Positions 46,685-58,576 are shown, counted from the stretch's first letter. The stretch is DNA of 64,000 nt from Morella rubra (GCA_003952965.2 CM025853.1:27475772-27539771); one strand, 5' to 3'. A program made the numbers and translations. Notes: a model not told the origin generated them from the letters alone.

Positions 46685-49397
46685 GAAGGAAATGGCCGGG
46701 GGAATTAATTACGCCACTTTATTCAATCCTCCGTGGCTGTAATGGACATGAGCCAGCCTCCTATATATTCCTGATCGTCTGTCTGGAGGAAAGGTGCCGC
46801 ATATTCCTAGGGTTTCCGGAGATTGATCGTGGCAAAATCATAGCCCTAATTTGTTTCTGACGAGCAATCAGGTTGGAACGAATTAGAACACCCTCTAAAA
46901 TATCCTAGAAATGACAGGCGGTCCTTCTCTATCATCCCGGCCTGCCATTAATTTTGGCGGTTACTAGCCGTATGAAACTGGCGCGGTCATTTAACGAGGC
47001 CAGCTACTTGCTTATAGCTACTTATATAGGATGTCTCCAGCCTCAGTTATGCCCTTGAGAGTTGAGACCGGCCTTGGGCATGCCTATAGGATAGTAGGCG
47101 CTTGACGTGAAACTGTGCCTTGCTTGCTGGCCATGGCGGACAATTCCAACGATGACGAGCTGATTTTGCCATGACGTACTCATGGCGAAAGCACCATCGC
47201 CATGGGTAGTCCTTGACACTCCCCGAGTTTATAGTACTTCGAAGTCGTCTCTGATAGATAGTCCTAACTTTAATTTGCCTTCGCATGAAACGTTTAGCTG
47301 GTCTAAGGACGAGCCAAACTTGGGTCCCTAACCGATTATGACTCAAGCGCCCTCTATTGGATCATGGGTTCCTGCTATTAACGCTTGGGCGGGAGAAATA
47401 GCTTTTGGTTTTCAGCGCTTTTCAGAAGTATTTGCTACTTTTAGACTGATAGAGTAACTTAGAAGCGCCTACTTGGGCATTTAGCGCTTGACGTGAAACT
47501 GTGCCTTGCTTGCTGGCCATGGCGGACAATTCCAACGATGACGAGCTGATTTTGCCATGACGTACTCATGGCGAAAGCACCATCGCCATGGGTAGTCCTT
47601 GAAGTTATAATAAGCACTCCCCGAGTTTATAGTACTTCGATGGGCTTTTGAGTCGTCTCTGATAGATGTCTTGGGCTACATCCAATAACCTCTTTTAGTC
47701 TAGGGTTGATTAGGAGGGAACTAACTTTAATTTGCGGTAAACTTCGCATTTTAATTACTCACAAACTTGTCCGAAACCTTATTATCACAAAATGTTTATT
47801 CTAAACTAACAATCTTTATTTCTATCTCTTGAATTATTACTTAAATATTATCTACAGGTCTAAATTACAAACTTCATTATATTTACCTTAAAATTTTTAA
47901 AATATATTATTAATATTCTTCTTGTTATAATACTCAATTATCGATATTATGTCGCATTAATGCATTTTAGTAGTTTGAGGACTAAACTTGACAACTTTCA
48001 TAATTCAAATCGGTCAATGATATGTTTGAGTGATAATTTGTGGCTAAAAGTGAAGATTTTTCATTTCGAAAAATAGATAGCCGATTCTTTTCCATGAAGT
48101 TTTTGTTAAATTTAACCAAAGTCAAGCGAGATTTATGATTGCTAAGGGGAAATTAAGTTCGGGTGTGATGAAAAGGAAATTCGGTTATATGGAGAAGAAA
48201 ACGGTGAAAACTTGGATCATGCTCCTATATATTTTCTCCACGAAATGTTCAAATGCAACTGGAAATTCTAGGAGCGAAAGAAAAAAAGTGGAAAATATAC
48301 GAAAGGGGAGGTTGTGTAACTTGGGCCACAGAAAATCAGGAGAAATTGTTTGCTTTTAGGTTTTCAGCCTTACTTTTCAGAAGTATTTTTGCGTTACTTT
48401 TTTTCTACTGATAGACATAACTCAGAAGCGCCTACTTGGATTTGTTTGTCGCAGATGGTCTTTAATAGCTGGACATTTACCGGGCCGAACAGATAATGAG
48501 ATAAAGAACTATTGGAACACTCACTTAAGCAGAAAGCTTTACAGCTTCACCACGTCTACAAATGAATCCTTGTCAACCATTAGCACCATGGCTGATGCAT
48601 GCAAACGAAGAGGCGGACGAGGTCGAACAAGAAGATCAGCCATGAAAAAGCATAAGATCACAGGCTCAAATATTGTTCAAACGTCATTACCAAAGCCTGA
48701 GATCAGTAATACGGGAAGCGAGGTGCTTGAACCACCATCCAAGGAAGAACCACGTGATCTACCTGGTACCACTGTAGAACAAGTAATTGAAAAGAGCCGA
48801 ACAGTGGGTATCGGTTCTTGGGTTCCAGAACCGAAGGTAGAAACTAGAATGAACCTCGGCGTGCAGGATTCTTTTCTGGACAATCCAGTGAGGAAATTAT
48901 GCCATTCTGACGATTGTAATAGTGGAGGATTATGCCCTCATAAAGAGATTGTCAACAGTGCAGTTGAATTATGGCCCATCCAGACCAGGGAAAGTGAGGA
49001 GTTGGGGCCAGTTGAATGGCTAGACGATGAAATAATGAGAATTGGCTGTATTCTCGAAGGTGGGGCTGAGGATCGAAGCGGAAATGCAGCCCACAAGGAG
49101 TTGGCCAGAGAAAATGGGGTCACGGGCTCTAGTACTGAGGAGAGGGTGAATGGGGGGGCCTTGGGAACAGAGAAAGAGATCACCACAAGTCATGAGGTGA
49201 GGGAGAGTAGTGTTCTGAGCTCAAATGCAGACTGTGGGGAGCTGTACACTGGCTCTTCATCAGTTTATTCAGGCTTTAATGATTGGCTGGATTGGGATTG
49301 GGTAGGTGGCGTTGAATGTTATAACCCATGGGCACTGTGGGACGAGGGAGCTGACAAGATGTTGACTGACCTGTGTATGGGAAGCTGGCAAAGGTGA
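45334..49397 (+). CDS. R2R3-MYB, subgroup 7 flavonol regulator (MYB11/12/111-like)
   Basis: Three exons (45334-45466, 45576-45705, 48455-49397) give 401 residues. The conserved start [20 protein letters not shown] leads into R2 (to about residue 61) and R3 (about 67-112, [20 protein letters not shown]). Intron positions are those of most R2R3-MYBs. Residues 143-153 ([11 protein letters not shown]) match the subgroup 7 motif, and acidic Trp-rich patches ([20 protein letters not shown]) suggest an activation domain. The R3 repeat lacks the bHLH-binding signature, as expected for this subgroup. Members activate CHS, CHI, F3H and FLS to make flavonols; that role is inferred from the motif. Intron 2 is 2.7 kb and holds an odd internal duplication. 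A (TC) microsatellite lies at 46649-46681. Confidence 0.9.
46649..46681. repeat. (TC)n microsatellite in MYB intron 2
   Basis: About 16 TC units without interruption, located in the long second intron. Confidence 0.9.
47098..48445 (+). repeat. Direct duplication within MYB intron 2, one copy internally deleted
   Basis: A 119-bp block starting GCGCTTGACGTGAAACTG is identical at 47098-47216 and 47484-47602. Beyond it, the first copy matches the second in pieces with several gaps (for example CTTCGA-AGTCG against CTTCGATGGGCTTTTGAGTCG). Near 47418-47475 the first copy matches the far end of the second at about 48372-48445 (CAGAAGCGCCTACTTGG type). The first copy is about 386 bp and the second about 960 bp, so the first looks like a compacted version of the second. 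Confidence 0.75.
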
Positions 49398-50055
49398 CGG
49401 AGAATAGTGGGTGGCATCAAGCCACATATCGTGGAAGAAAGATGATCTGGTTTGGCATTCACATTTAGTAGCATTTTGGAGATCAGACTTTTCTATTTAT
49501 CCGTCAAAAGTACAATGAATTAATAAATTAGGTGCTTTTCAAATGCTAGAAGGACGATGCATGTAGTAGTCGTCTGAAGCCGAAGGTTTTGGTCCCTGAG
49601 ACCATTGGTGTAAAACAATATTGTATTTTTTTTTTCTCTTACTTGTCAGCAATGTGTCTTGTAATAATATATTTGGTCCCTTTGCTCGTCGAATCCTAAA
49701 TAAACCCGAGTCCTCAAACTCAAGAATCAAAATATATTGTCTGTCTTTACGGCTCATTCGATTAAGATCATCAATCTCTCTGATTAGGCTAAATGCGAAT
49801 GGTTTTCAGAGCTCTGCAGCTTATTCTGAAGTTCTAATTAAAAACAGAGGAAAATTGATAAAAGCTGTTGTATGAATCACAACAGTGAGCAAGGTACATA
49901 AAGCTTTCATGAATCAGAATGCATTGAATGACGCTATGAATTGCAGAATCATACAAGTATAAAGAACTTTACCAAAAGATTAATATGTCCAGGAAGAAAA
50001 CGCACATGTTCAGACTTACATGGGTGGTGAAAAAAAAATGGTGGTGACTAATGCA
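49398..50055. other. Convergent intergenic region between MYB and TRM genes
   Basis: About 660 bases holding the 3' UTRs of two convergent genes. No further gene is recognised. Confidence 0.55.
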
Positions 50056-53000
50056 TTAAAGCTGCAAGATATCAGCAAGCACCTCGTCAACCAAAGAACT
50101 AAATATGTCACCCTCGACCTCTACTCCGAATACAAATGCATCAAATTGAAAGTCCAGCCATCTTCCATATTGGCTGCTCATGTCCTTATCTACAAGCTCA
50201 TCGACCATACAGTCCCCCATGCCTCTCCAACTGGTAATCTCCTTATACACTTCTTCTGCTAACCACTCCTTTCTTGTCACCATTGCTAGCCCCTTCACCC
50301 ATGTTCCAGAGCCCCCATACGCATATCGCCCGCATCTTATATCCAGGCATTCACTCACACAGTCAAATAATACCTTCCGCCTTAGCCTAGACTCACCGTT
50401 ATCACCGTCCCACTGTATTTTTCGACTTTCCAACTGATCAAAGAGATGAGGGTTTATGATCTCGCGGGCCCGACCCAATGCAAAGTCATTAAACATCAAT
50501 TCCACATTATATAGTATCTCCTTCACATATTCTATTTCCCAGTTGGTTGATCCCACAAGACCTGTCAAAAGGGACATGGTTGCACATTTTTCCACCACAG
50601 TCCCAGTTGACATGGAAGAAGCTGAATCTGACAATTCTATATCAGCTTCTACCGAACGGAACATCTTTGATGAACTCAAACCAAGAATCTCCTGAGCTTG
50701 AACAGAAGAATACAATTTGCTTCCTGAAAAATTGTGAATCCTCAGAATTGCTGAATGAACCATGGGACAAAACAATTGAATCTGTAAGCATAAAGGTTAT
50801 GCTGCTTTTACCTTCCACACTATTACTATCAGTGCCAACTGAAGAGGTACAACTTTCATTGGAAAAGGAAGGCTCAAGAATAGAGACTGGACTAGGATGT
50901 CGTCCACCAACAAATGGCCCAGCTTCAATGCGATTGCTACTATATCCATCCATCTCATCAACTCCCTGCTGATTTTTCATTTCATCAATTACAAACAGCT
51001 CAAATAGCAGTAATTGGAGAATTTTTTTTTTTTTTTTTTTCTTTTCCTTGTGGAATCGAATCATAACTGCATCATTGGAACTACTGGTAACAAACCCCAA
51101 CCACATAATACATTACTCAAAAGGGTAACAATATTTCAATAAAAGCTAGAGTAGTTTAACCAAGTCAGAAAATCAACAGTACGGGTCCATTTACAGTTAT
51201 GGTTATATGATCAAGATCTTTATTTTGGAACAGCAGGAAAACTTGTTTGTAACTTTCACAGCTTCCTAAAAGTTCATAGAAGTATCTACATAAACAACAG
51301 AACTCTATAGACAACAAGGACATGAATTGAAACCCATGTTTACTTAACTTGCTATGAGTCCAAGTTTCTAAAAAGAGAGAGAGTTTACTTGGGACTGAAT
51401 TGCACATCTTGCAACTAAACTTTGGAAAACAAAACCGTAATATGCAGGGATTTAAGCAGACAAGAGCCTTACTAATCAGTCAGAGCAACCCCAATAAAGA
51501 GAGGACTAAGTGGTTGACCAAGATGATTATACGTGGCTAGTAAAATAATTGTTGTCTGCCCAAACACAGATTCCTTTTTGAAAGAGAATGTTCCTAAAGA
51601 TTCTTCTTATTCTAAGAGAATATGATGGATTACCCTGATTTATAAAACACAAATCATTGTATCTAGAATGAACAAGATAGATTATTTATACCAAGCATCA
51701 CTAAGAAACTGCAACCCCCATTAAAAAAAAAAAAAAAAAAGATTAAGAATCACCACAAGAATCAGTTCGATTAATGAGTGTTATATACCTGAGACTTATT
51801 TTTCCATCTAAATGCAGAAGGATTAGTGAAGGAAAAGTCAGAGTCACAACCACCGAATTTGTCCACAACCAGTTCATGCTGGTATCTCTTGTCATGCAAC
51901 CTTGGCTTGGAGCTAACCGTATCAAGAGAGGATACTGGATCTTGTAAAACTGATGAAGAACTAGAAGCTGACTCTACTTTGGAATCACAGGGAGAAGACC
52001 CAACTCCGTAAGTTAACTCCCTTAACTTCTGCTCCAAAAGCATACTCAAGGAATCACCTCCTATCACATTGTATCCAAGTGAAGATAATCTGTAACCATC
52101 TGAGTCAAGCAACACGCATTTACCTCGGTGATCCATGCAAATACCATTAGTTTTCTGTGCAATCTGACACGAGGTGTCAGTACTAGGCATTGATCGTGTC
52201 AATGGGGCTGTGAATGTAAAAGAAACAACATCAATCCCTTTATTTCTGCTATCCTGAACCCAATTAAAGTCCCTGTCCATAACCGGTTTAGATTGAACTG
52301 GCTTCTGATTTTTGTCATCTAACACATCATCAACAATCCGATTTTTCTCAAAGTGAAAGTCCCTATCTATCGTTCGTTTTTTCCTAGGGAAATTCTTTGT
52401 ACTAGAATATGCCTCTTTATCACCATCTGCCACGTCTAAGCCTAGCTTCCTGGATCCAAGTTTTGAGTTCCCAGTGGATTTACTTGAGCTTTTGTGACGC
52501 CCAAAGGATGTATCTGCCGGCAGCACCTTTCTACTCTGAGAGTCCAAACCCAAAGGCTTTGAAGGTAATTTGTCTTTGTCCATAAGGCAGTTTTGCTTCT
52601 GATTATTCTGCCTTAAAACTCCAGAAGCATTTTGCATAGAAGATTTTCTATGCAGGTTCTTATGAATAATTGGCTGCCTCTTGAAGGGCTGATTTTTGTC
52701 AACATCACTCTGCTGCTTTTGTCTTACCAAACTTCTGCTGACACCTGAATTTATTCCTTCTCTTCTCTGGACATTGACCTTTGCTTGGATTGCAAGCGAA
52801 ACAGACTTTGTCTTACTCGCTAAACCAGAAGAGATTTCTTCAGCATGTGGAGATGCCCTGAATGATGTATCTACAGATCCATTCCAGCTCTTGTTCATAG
52901 ACTGCCCCTTAAGATACTTGGCAGCATTAGACTCAACTGGCCTTCGAGAAATTTCTGCAACCCCAGGTGTCTTGTGAGAAGCTTCGACTTTCTCTTTCAG

Positions 53001-54063
53001 ATCCCGAACCTTCAGGGTTATGGAAGAAGACGCAACCATTGGCACTTTCTGTGCAGCCTCCGCTTTTTCTTTGAGATCCCGAACTTTTAGGTGTACTGTC
53101 GAAGAACTTACTGGAGGCAATTTGGCCTTGGTAGAAGCTTGAGGTCCAGGCTCAATCATTTTTGCAGCTGCTTCCATTATGTGTGCAGCAGTATTCGTGG
53201 GAATAAATCCAGGACTCTTGATGGGGGACAAGAGTTTATGGTGTGTGATGGGAATCGATCTAGCTGATTTAGGTGGCAAAATTTCAGTTTGAAACTTCTC
53301 AATTGGTCTGCTTACAATCTTTGGAGGTTTTGAATCGACAAACTGCCGTGCACTGCCCTCCACCTTATTGAGAAGATTTCCAGAATACATTATCTGATGG
53401 TCCTGATGATAGTCGTACCCTTTCCTGTGATACTGAACATCTTGAAGAGATTGAGTATCAAAATATGGGGTGGAGTAGGTATCAGTCAAGTGGGACGCGG
53501 GCAAGGATTCTAATCCCATAAGCCTGGCAACTACACCAGGGGCCCTGCTTCCACATCCGTCTTCATCCGTAACAGATGAAGCGCAACTAAAATCGCTACT
53601 TCCTTTGATACTTGACCCTGCTCCTGGTTCGTCCTCATCTATCTGGAAAAATCAAAAGAATCAGAGAAATGTCTTAATTTAAGTTATATGAATTAATTTG
53701 TAAGATCTTCAATACAAAAACAAAGAGCAGCCATACTCCCACCAGATGAAGGCGCATCATTGGCAAGTTCCCATCACTTTTCTTTCCTTGTTTGTAATGC
53801 TCTACAAAAATTGAAAAAATAAATCCATATATGTAAGTAAAACCAATCGTGAATGATACCAATCATACATGCAAAATTTAATCTACACAGGGAGTCAGAC
53901 ATTTGATATTGAATATTTCTGTGGTGTGGAACAAGATTATACCAGGTAAATCTCCCTTGCTTGAGAATAACTTCTTCCGAGATTTGGCAGTCCAGTCAAA
54001 CAGGTGCAAGAAACTACCTACATAACCTCCTCCAGTTTTTGAACCTTCTTTTTCCACTCCCAT
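50056..54063 (-). CDS. TRM6/7/8-like protein (VARLMGL and DUF4378)
   Basis: Five coding exons on the minus strand (54063-53943, 53801-53743, 53642-51789, 50965-50812, 50723-50056) give 951 residues. The N-terminus MGVEKEGSKTGGGYVGSFLH followed by LFDWTAKSRKKLF is typical of this branch. Then come IDEDEPGAGSS, a VARLMGLESLP motif near residue 96, two related segments LKVRDLKEKAEA and LKVRDLKEKVEA, a long basic Ser-rich disordered region, and a C-terminal DUF4378 domain (VKEILYNVELMFNDFALG, with INPHLFDQLE). TRM proteins recruit TON1 and the PP2A (TTP) complex to cortical microtubules and control division plane and cell shape; the exact paralog is inference. The 88-bp last intron is needed to join frames. 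The leader is spliced and contains an upstream ORF. Confidence 0.88.
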
Positions 54064-54105
54064 TTTTCCACGCAGGAAAGGACAAGGGTATTTCAATGTT
54101 TAGAA

Positions 54106-55182
54106 TTAAGGAATCAAGAGGAGAAACAAATTGCCTTTCGCCAAAAATAAATCCATCTGCAACAAAATCAAACAGAATAAATTTCTCCTCTTCAACCAAG
54201 CCATCCCCTCATATGGAAGTCCTTAACAACAGCAAACACTAATAACACATTGCATAGAATCAATTTTGAATTTGGACAGGTTGAGCTATTTCTCCGGAAG
54301 AGGAGAGGTGGATCTTTGGATCATGGTTTGTGAGAGACATGAATATTATAAAGCGTTGAAAGTTTGTTATCTGATAACCTCGAAATTCTACAATCCACAT
54401 TGTCACTCCCACCTGCTCATGATTATCATCATGGTAGTCGAACAGGTCATAAATGTTAAAAGTCACAGAGATACTACTATCAAAACTCTGGAAGAGGAAA
54501 CAGAAACATCAGATGAAGCAAACACGCCCTTAGTTTTCATTAATGTTGCAGTATTATCCACAACGGAAGTAGTCATTTGAGATTCAAGATGTGATCTTGC
54601 ATTTGCTCAACATCCCATTAATCTTAAGCAACTAAACTTTCTAAATCAATAGGTCGAGACAAGAACTTTCTAAACTGCATGCATCCCCTGATTCACTCAA
54701 TGAAATACCCAAAATTCAAAAACGCTTCTAGCTCAAGTGAAAATGAAATATAAACTCGCCATTTGATTAAACTTGAGAACAAGATTTTAAACGTAGCAGA
54801 AGAAAAGTCCACCGATTTACATGATATGTACAGGATAAAGTCAACATCTTCCACAATCTATTGAACAGTAATAGATTTCAGTTATCTCGGTCCCAGTGTG
54901 ACGAAACTATAACATTCTGTAAGAATCGATCTTTCCCCGTTTCCTACATTTTCACATCAACCACCAATGTCTAACAAATCATGAATCCACTCAAGCTAAA
55001 GCAGGTAGCTAACACAAACATTACTGTCTCAAAGCAAGCAAAGCAGTGACCAAGTCAACCCCACACTTCTAACAATCCGAAAACCATTAAAAAAAATCCT
55101 AGATTCTCAGAGACAACAGAAGTGAAAAACTTACATTGAAATAATCAGTAATGCCTTCCGATCTCAGCTTTCTGGCGACCAT
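54106..55182 (-). promoter_or_regulatory. Intron-split upstream ORF in the TRM leader
   Basis: A leader exon ending in a good donor at 55135 (AAT|GTAAGT) and an acceptor at 54157 (TTGCAG|ATGG) place 5' UTR sequence on both sides of a 978-bp intron. Joined, they encode a 32-residue upstream ORF (16 residues from 55182-55135 and 16 from 54156-54106). It stops 42 bases before the main ATG at 54063, so it may reduce translation of the main protein. The first part could also splice in frame to the third coding exon, giving an alternative N-terminus; both are predictions. Confidence 0.5.
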
Positions 55183-55573
55183 AAACTCAACAGAGCTTTG
55201 ATGGTGGGGTGTTAGGGCTTCTGAGATCAAGCAAGCGAAGCAATTAAGATTTTGCACTCAGATTTAAGAGAGATACTGAGAAAACAATGCAGATTTTTGG
55301 GGTCAGAGTTCAGAGTCCAAGAGAAATAGAGAAGCGAGAGAGCTACTATTACTGTGGAGTGAAGACCGTGCGCAGTTGAAGCATTAAATCGAGACAGAAC
55401 AAGATTTGTGTTTTTCAAAAAACAATAAAAATAATTTTAAATTGATTTCCTGTGAGAGAGTCATTATAAAAAGGCTAAAAGTTGTAACGTCTCTCTGGGA
55501 GAGGGAGAGATTTCAAATTCCAAAATTGGGCCGTGGCCCGTGGAGAGGACGATAAAGTTACAGTCAGAGGTAC

Positions 55574-55589
55574 GGGGGGGGGGGGGGGG
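55574..55589. repeat. Poly-G homopolymer, 16 bases
   Basis: Sixteen consecutive G residues about 390 bp upstream of the TRM leader ATG (on the opposite strand to that gene this reads as C). Length is likely unstable or misassembled. Confidence 0.9.
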
Positions 55590-55951
55590 AAGAACTGTGA
55601 TCTACGACAGACACGTCATTTGAAATTTTGGCCTCGAAGTCTTTCTATGTAATTGTAGCAATGAAATTAGGATCTCAATTAAACAGTTTTTATGAAAATA
55701 TATTACCAATTAATAAAAAACATTCGGTTGAGGTCATGATTTAATGCGTTCAATCACCATCTATTCCAATTTAATTGATTTTTTATGTCAAAAAGATTAT
55801 AAATAATATTTTATCAAATCTTATAATTAAATATAATATTTTTTTTAACATGAAAATACTTTAGTTCTGATCTTCAAAATCCACAGCACAATAAACAATT
55901 AAAAAGCTTTGACTTTAAATCTTAGTAATGTATATGGTTCCGATCTTATTA

Positions 55952-56151
55952 CATGGCGTTCATTAACCAAAATTTTAACTTTCTAAATTTTTATCATCAT
56001 TGCAAAAATTTCTCTTCCTACACTTTTTTATCAATTTTTTACACCTTTTCACTAATTTTTTCACTCTTTCTTCTCACTTTTTCAATAATTTTTATACCTA
56101 AAATTATAATCACTCAAAAATTTTAACAAATTTTTGTTTCCAAACGCCATG
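55952..56151. mobile_element. Tourist-like MITE with TTA target duplication
   Basis: A 200-bp element with inverted ends: left CATGGCGTTCATTAACCAAAA and right, reverse-complemented, CATGGCGTTTGGAAACAAAA. TTA flanks both sides (55949-55951 and 56152-56154), the 3-bp duplication expected of PIF/Harbinger-derived MITEs. It has no coding capacity. Confidence 0.75.
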
Positions 56152-57314
56152 TTATCAGCATCGATAGCCTTAAGAAATTATTGTATTTTTAATATTTAAT
56201 TGGGATGCATATGACAAGAATTGTATGTGCCAAGCTAGCTAGAAATTATTTCATCTGGCCCACGTAAAATGCATGCTGAAAAAAATGATTATCTGGAGCG
56301 GACACCAAAAGCATTACCTGCCAACCAGCTATTTTGGAAAAGCAAAATGTTATTGTAAAAGCAAAAACAAACAAAAACAATAATTTTGGTTTTGGAAGTC
56401 CCTCAAATTTGTTCACATGGCGCTTGTCCTATCATGATAATTACAAAAAGCTCATGATGCTCGTCTTCGATTACATAACAAGCAAGCAAGAAGAGGACAA
56501 TTTTGAAGTTTCAATTTTGATTTTTGATTTTTTTTTTTTTTTTTTTTTTAAATTTGGAAAGAAAGAAGAGTCCAAGCTAATACATGACAAACACTATAAG
56601 ATACATTAAAAAAACGGAAAGCGCCATTATTACGCATTATTAATGCAGCACGATAGGAGTTGACAATCTTATTTATTTTTTCACAAATAGATAAAATTGT
56701 TGCACCTATCAGCGCATCAGGCTCAAATAGATTTGGTCCTGCCTGGACGCATTGGCAATCTCTAAGAAAGTTGAGTCGGTTTACAAACTAAACTCCCAAT
56801 TAAGTCAGAAGTTTTATTCTCAATGAAACTAAACCTCAGATCGTGTGACACATTTACACGACCTTGATTTGCACCAACTATTGGGGCAATTTTAAGTGGA
56901 TTGATCACGTTAATTTTCACTAGCCATTTGAAAGTTTTTTTTTTTTTTTTTTTGAATAACAAGGAAAAATCATGTGCAATAGGTTACCGAAGTAAACTTA
57001 TCTAAATTCTAACTCACAAGTAAATCTCAAAGGAGAAATCCTTGCCGCATATCAAGGCTACTAGAGTGAGCCTACCTAACACACAAGTAAATCTCAGAGA
57101 GTCAGCACAAATTTATTTATAACACTGCGACTCCCACTTAAACTATTAAGATATTTTTTACCTAACGAAGAATCGAATGTGTGCGGTGCACCTATCCATG
57201 CACACAGGCAAAAGTTCACTGGATAGCTATTTGAAAGAAACAAAATAACAGGAATAGCTGGTTGACAGGCAATCTTGCCGTCTCGGTGGGACATCAAGAA
57301 TTTTTGTGGTTGAA

Positions 57315-57674
57315 AGGGAGGCGTTCATTTGCCAAAATTTCAGGAAATATTCCCGAAATTTTGAGAATCTTTACTTTATTGAGATTTATTGGGATTTGTG
57401 AAAAGTAGAGTGTGTAGGTGTAAAAGTTGAAAATTTTGAATTGTGTTTGTTTTGCTGGAAATTTCCATACCCCAAAATTTTAGGGACATAGGTACTGTTT
57501 GTTTCCCCAATATTTTGGGACATGAAAATTTCTAGCAAAACAAACACACTCCAAAATTTTTAACTTTTACACATACACACTTCACCTTTCACAAACCCCA
57601 ATAAATCTCAATAAAATAAAGATTCTCAAAATTTCGAAAATATTTCCCGAAATTTTGGCAAACAAACACCCCCT
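57315..57674. repeat. Large inverted repeat (foldback element), about 360 bp
   Basis: The left arm (GCGTTCATTTGCCAAAATTTC and onward) is matched by the reverse complement of the right arm (GGGTGTTTGTTTGCCAAAATTTC) over about 170 bases, with few mismatches, for example GAGATTTATTGGG in both. Nearly the whole element would fold into one hairpin. A clear TSD was not found, so the superfamily is undecided. Confidence 0.8.
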
Positions 57675-57894
57675 GTAAATAAGGTTTATCATCCATATTC
57701 CTTGATCTTAGGAACAGTGGTCAAATTTGCTTCCACGTGGAACTAAACCAACATAGACGGTAATATTAATATTAATTAGTGCAATTTGAATTGTCTGGCA
57801 TATCAAAAACTGAACATTTTCCTCCTTTCTGAATGATATTCCTCGACATGATTTTAATATCGCACATATTATCTCATGGTTAATTTGCAGCCGA

Positions 57895-58419
57895 TTATAA
57901 GGTCTTTGAGGGTGCCAGCCTCAAGTGTAGATCGACGTCGTCTCCGCCATATGCCTCGCCATTCAACGGTGCTTTCCTATGGGCCATGTCAGCTGGGGCC
58001 GCAATAGGAAAGAGATGTGGCCGCCCAACAGGTGTACGACCGATGCTTGGGGACCCAATATTTGGGCTAACGAACTCTCCCGATTGTCTCGAGTGCGCAG
58101 GGGAAATTGGGACAGTTCTTGTAGAGTGTTGACGGTGATAAAGAAGCTGATACTCGTTCCGGAACTGGGCGTGCTTAGACCGTAGCCTTTCTTTCTTGTG
58201 CGCATTTTGATGGCCACCAAGTGCTTGAGAATTTGAGAACTCTCGGTGACAATATTGGCACACGAACGATGGTCTCTCGCTATCTCCAGGATCAGATGGT
58301 GCTGTTGCAGGCAACTTGTCACTGCCCGTCACTGGAAAACCAAATAGCTTTAGCACCGGGTATGGTTTTTGTCCCGACTCGGACTGATCACCAAGGAAGG
58401 TCTTACCCGATGCACTCAT
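57895..58419 (-). CDS. Single C2H2 zinc finger protein (ZFP5/ZFP6/GIS type)
   Basis: A single exon codes for 174 residues. The motif KLFGFPV near residue 24 is typical of the N-terminus of this group. The one zinc finger has Cys54, Cys57, His70 and His74 within FVCQYCHREFSNSQALGGHQ, carrying the plant-specific QALGGH. A basic patch (HKKERLRSKHAQ) follows. The C-terminus DLHLRL (163-168) is an EAR-like LxLxL repression motif. Relatives in Arabidopsis act in gibberellin and cytokinin control of trichomes and root hairs; applying that here is inference. The start is the first ATG after a duplicated TATA-bearing promoter segment. Confidence 0.9.
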   Translation of the reverse strand: MSASGKTFLGDQSESGQKPYPVLKLFGFPVTGSDKLPATAPSDPGDSERPSFVCQYCHREFSNSQALGGHQNAHKKERLRSKHAQFRNEYQLLYHRQHSTRTVPISPAHSRQSGEFVSPNIGSPSIGRTPVGRPHLFPIAAPADMAHRKAPLNGEAYGGDDVDLHLRLAPSKTL

Positions 58420-58437
58420 TCTGATCTTAGGAAATCT

Positions 58438-58507
58438 GGGTGATGAACTCTCTCAGATGAACTCGTTTATATGTGGGTGATGAACTCTCTCAAATGCTCG
58501 TTTATAT
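58438..58507 (-). promoter_or_regulatory. Tandemly duplicated core promoter of the zinc-finger gene
   Basis: A segment starting GGGTGATGAACTCTCTCA and ending CTCGTTTATAT occurs at 58438-58472 and 58475-58507. On the minus strand each copy carries a TATA-like ATATAAACGAG, 53-87 bases before the ATG, so two alternative TATA positions are possible. Confidence 0.65.
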
Positions 58508-58576
58508 AATAGAGAGAATAATTGCCATGCAAACTGACGCAAATAGCCTTAGAACTCACAAAAGACAAAAGAGTAA

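Larger units (their letters stand above)
55183..57894. other. Intergenic region between TRM and zinc-finger genes
   Basis: The first 300 bases are the TRM promoter and leader. The rest is AT-rich and contains a 16-base G run, a Tourist-like MITE, poly-T tracts at 56528-56549 and 56936-56953, and a large inverted repeat near 57.5 kb. No gene is recognised. Confidence 0.5.

Noticed and set aside
53878..54096. A start for the TRM protein 11 codons upstream of 54063, preceding MGVEKEG
   Set aside because: The extra ATG at 54096 would add a prefix not seen in the family, while MGVEKEGSK is the family's usual start.
57315..57674. A microRNA precursor
   Set aside because: The arms are far longer than a typical MIR hairpin and look like a foldback transposon; small RNA data would be needed to claim more.
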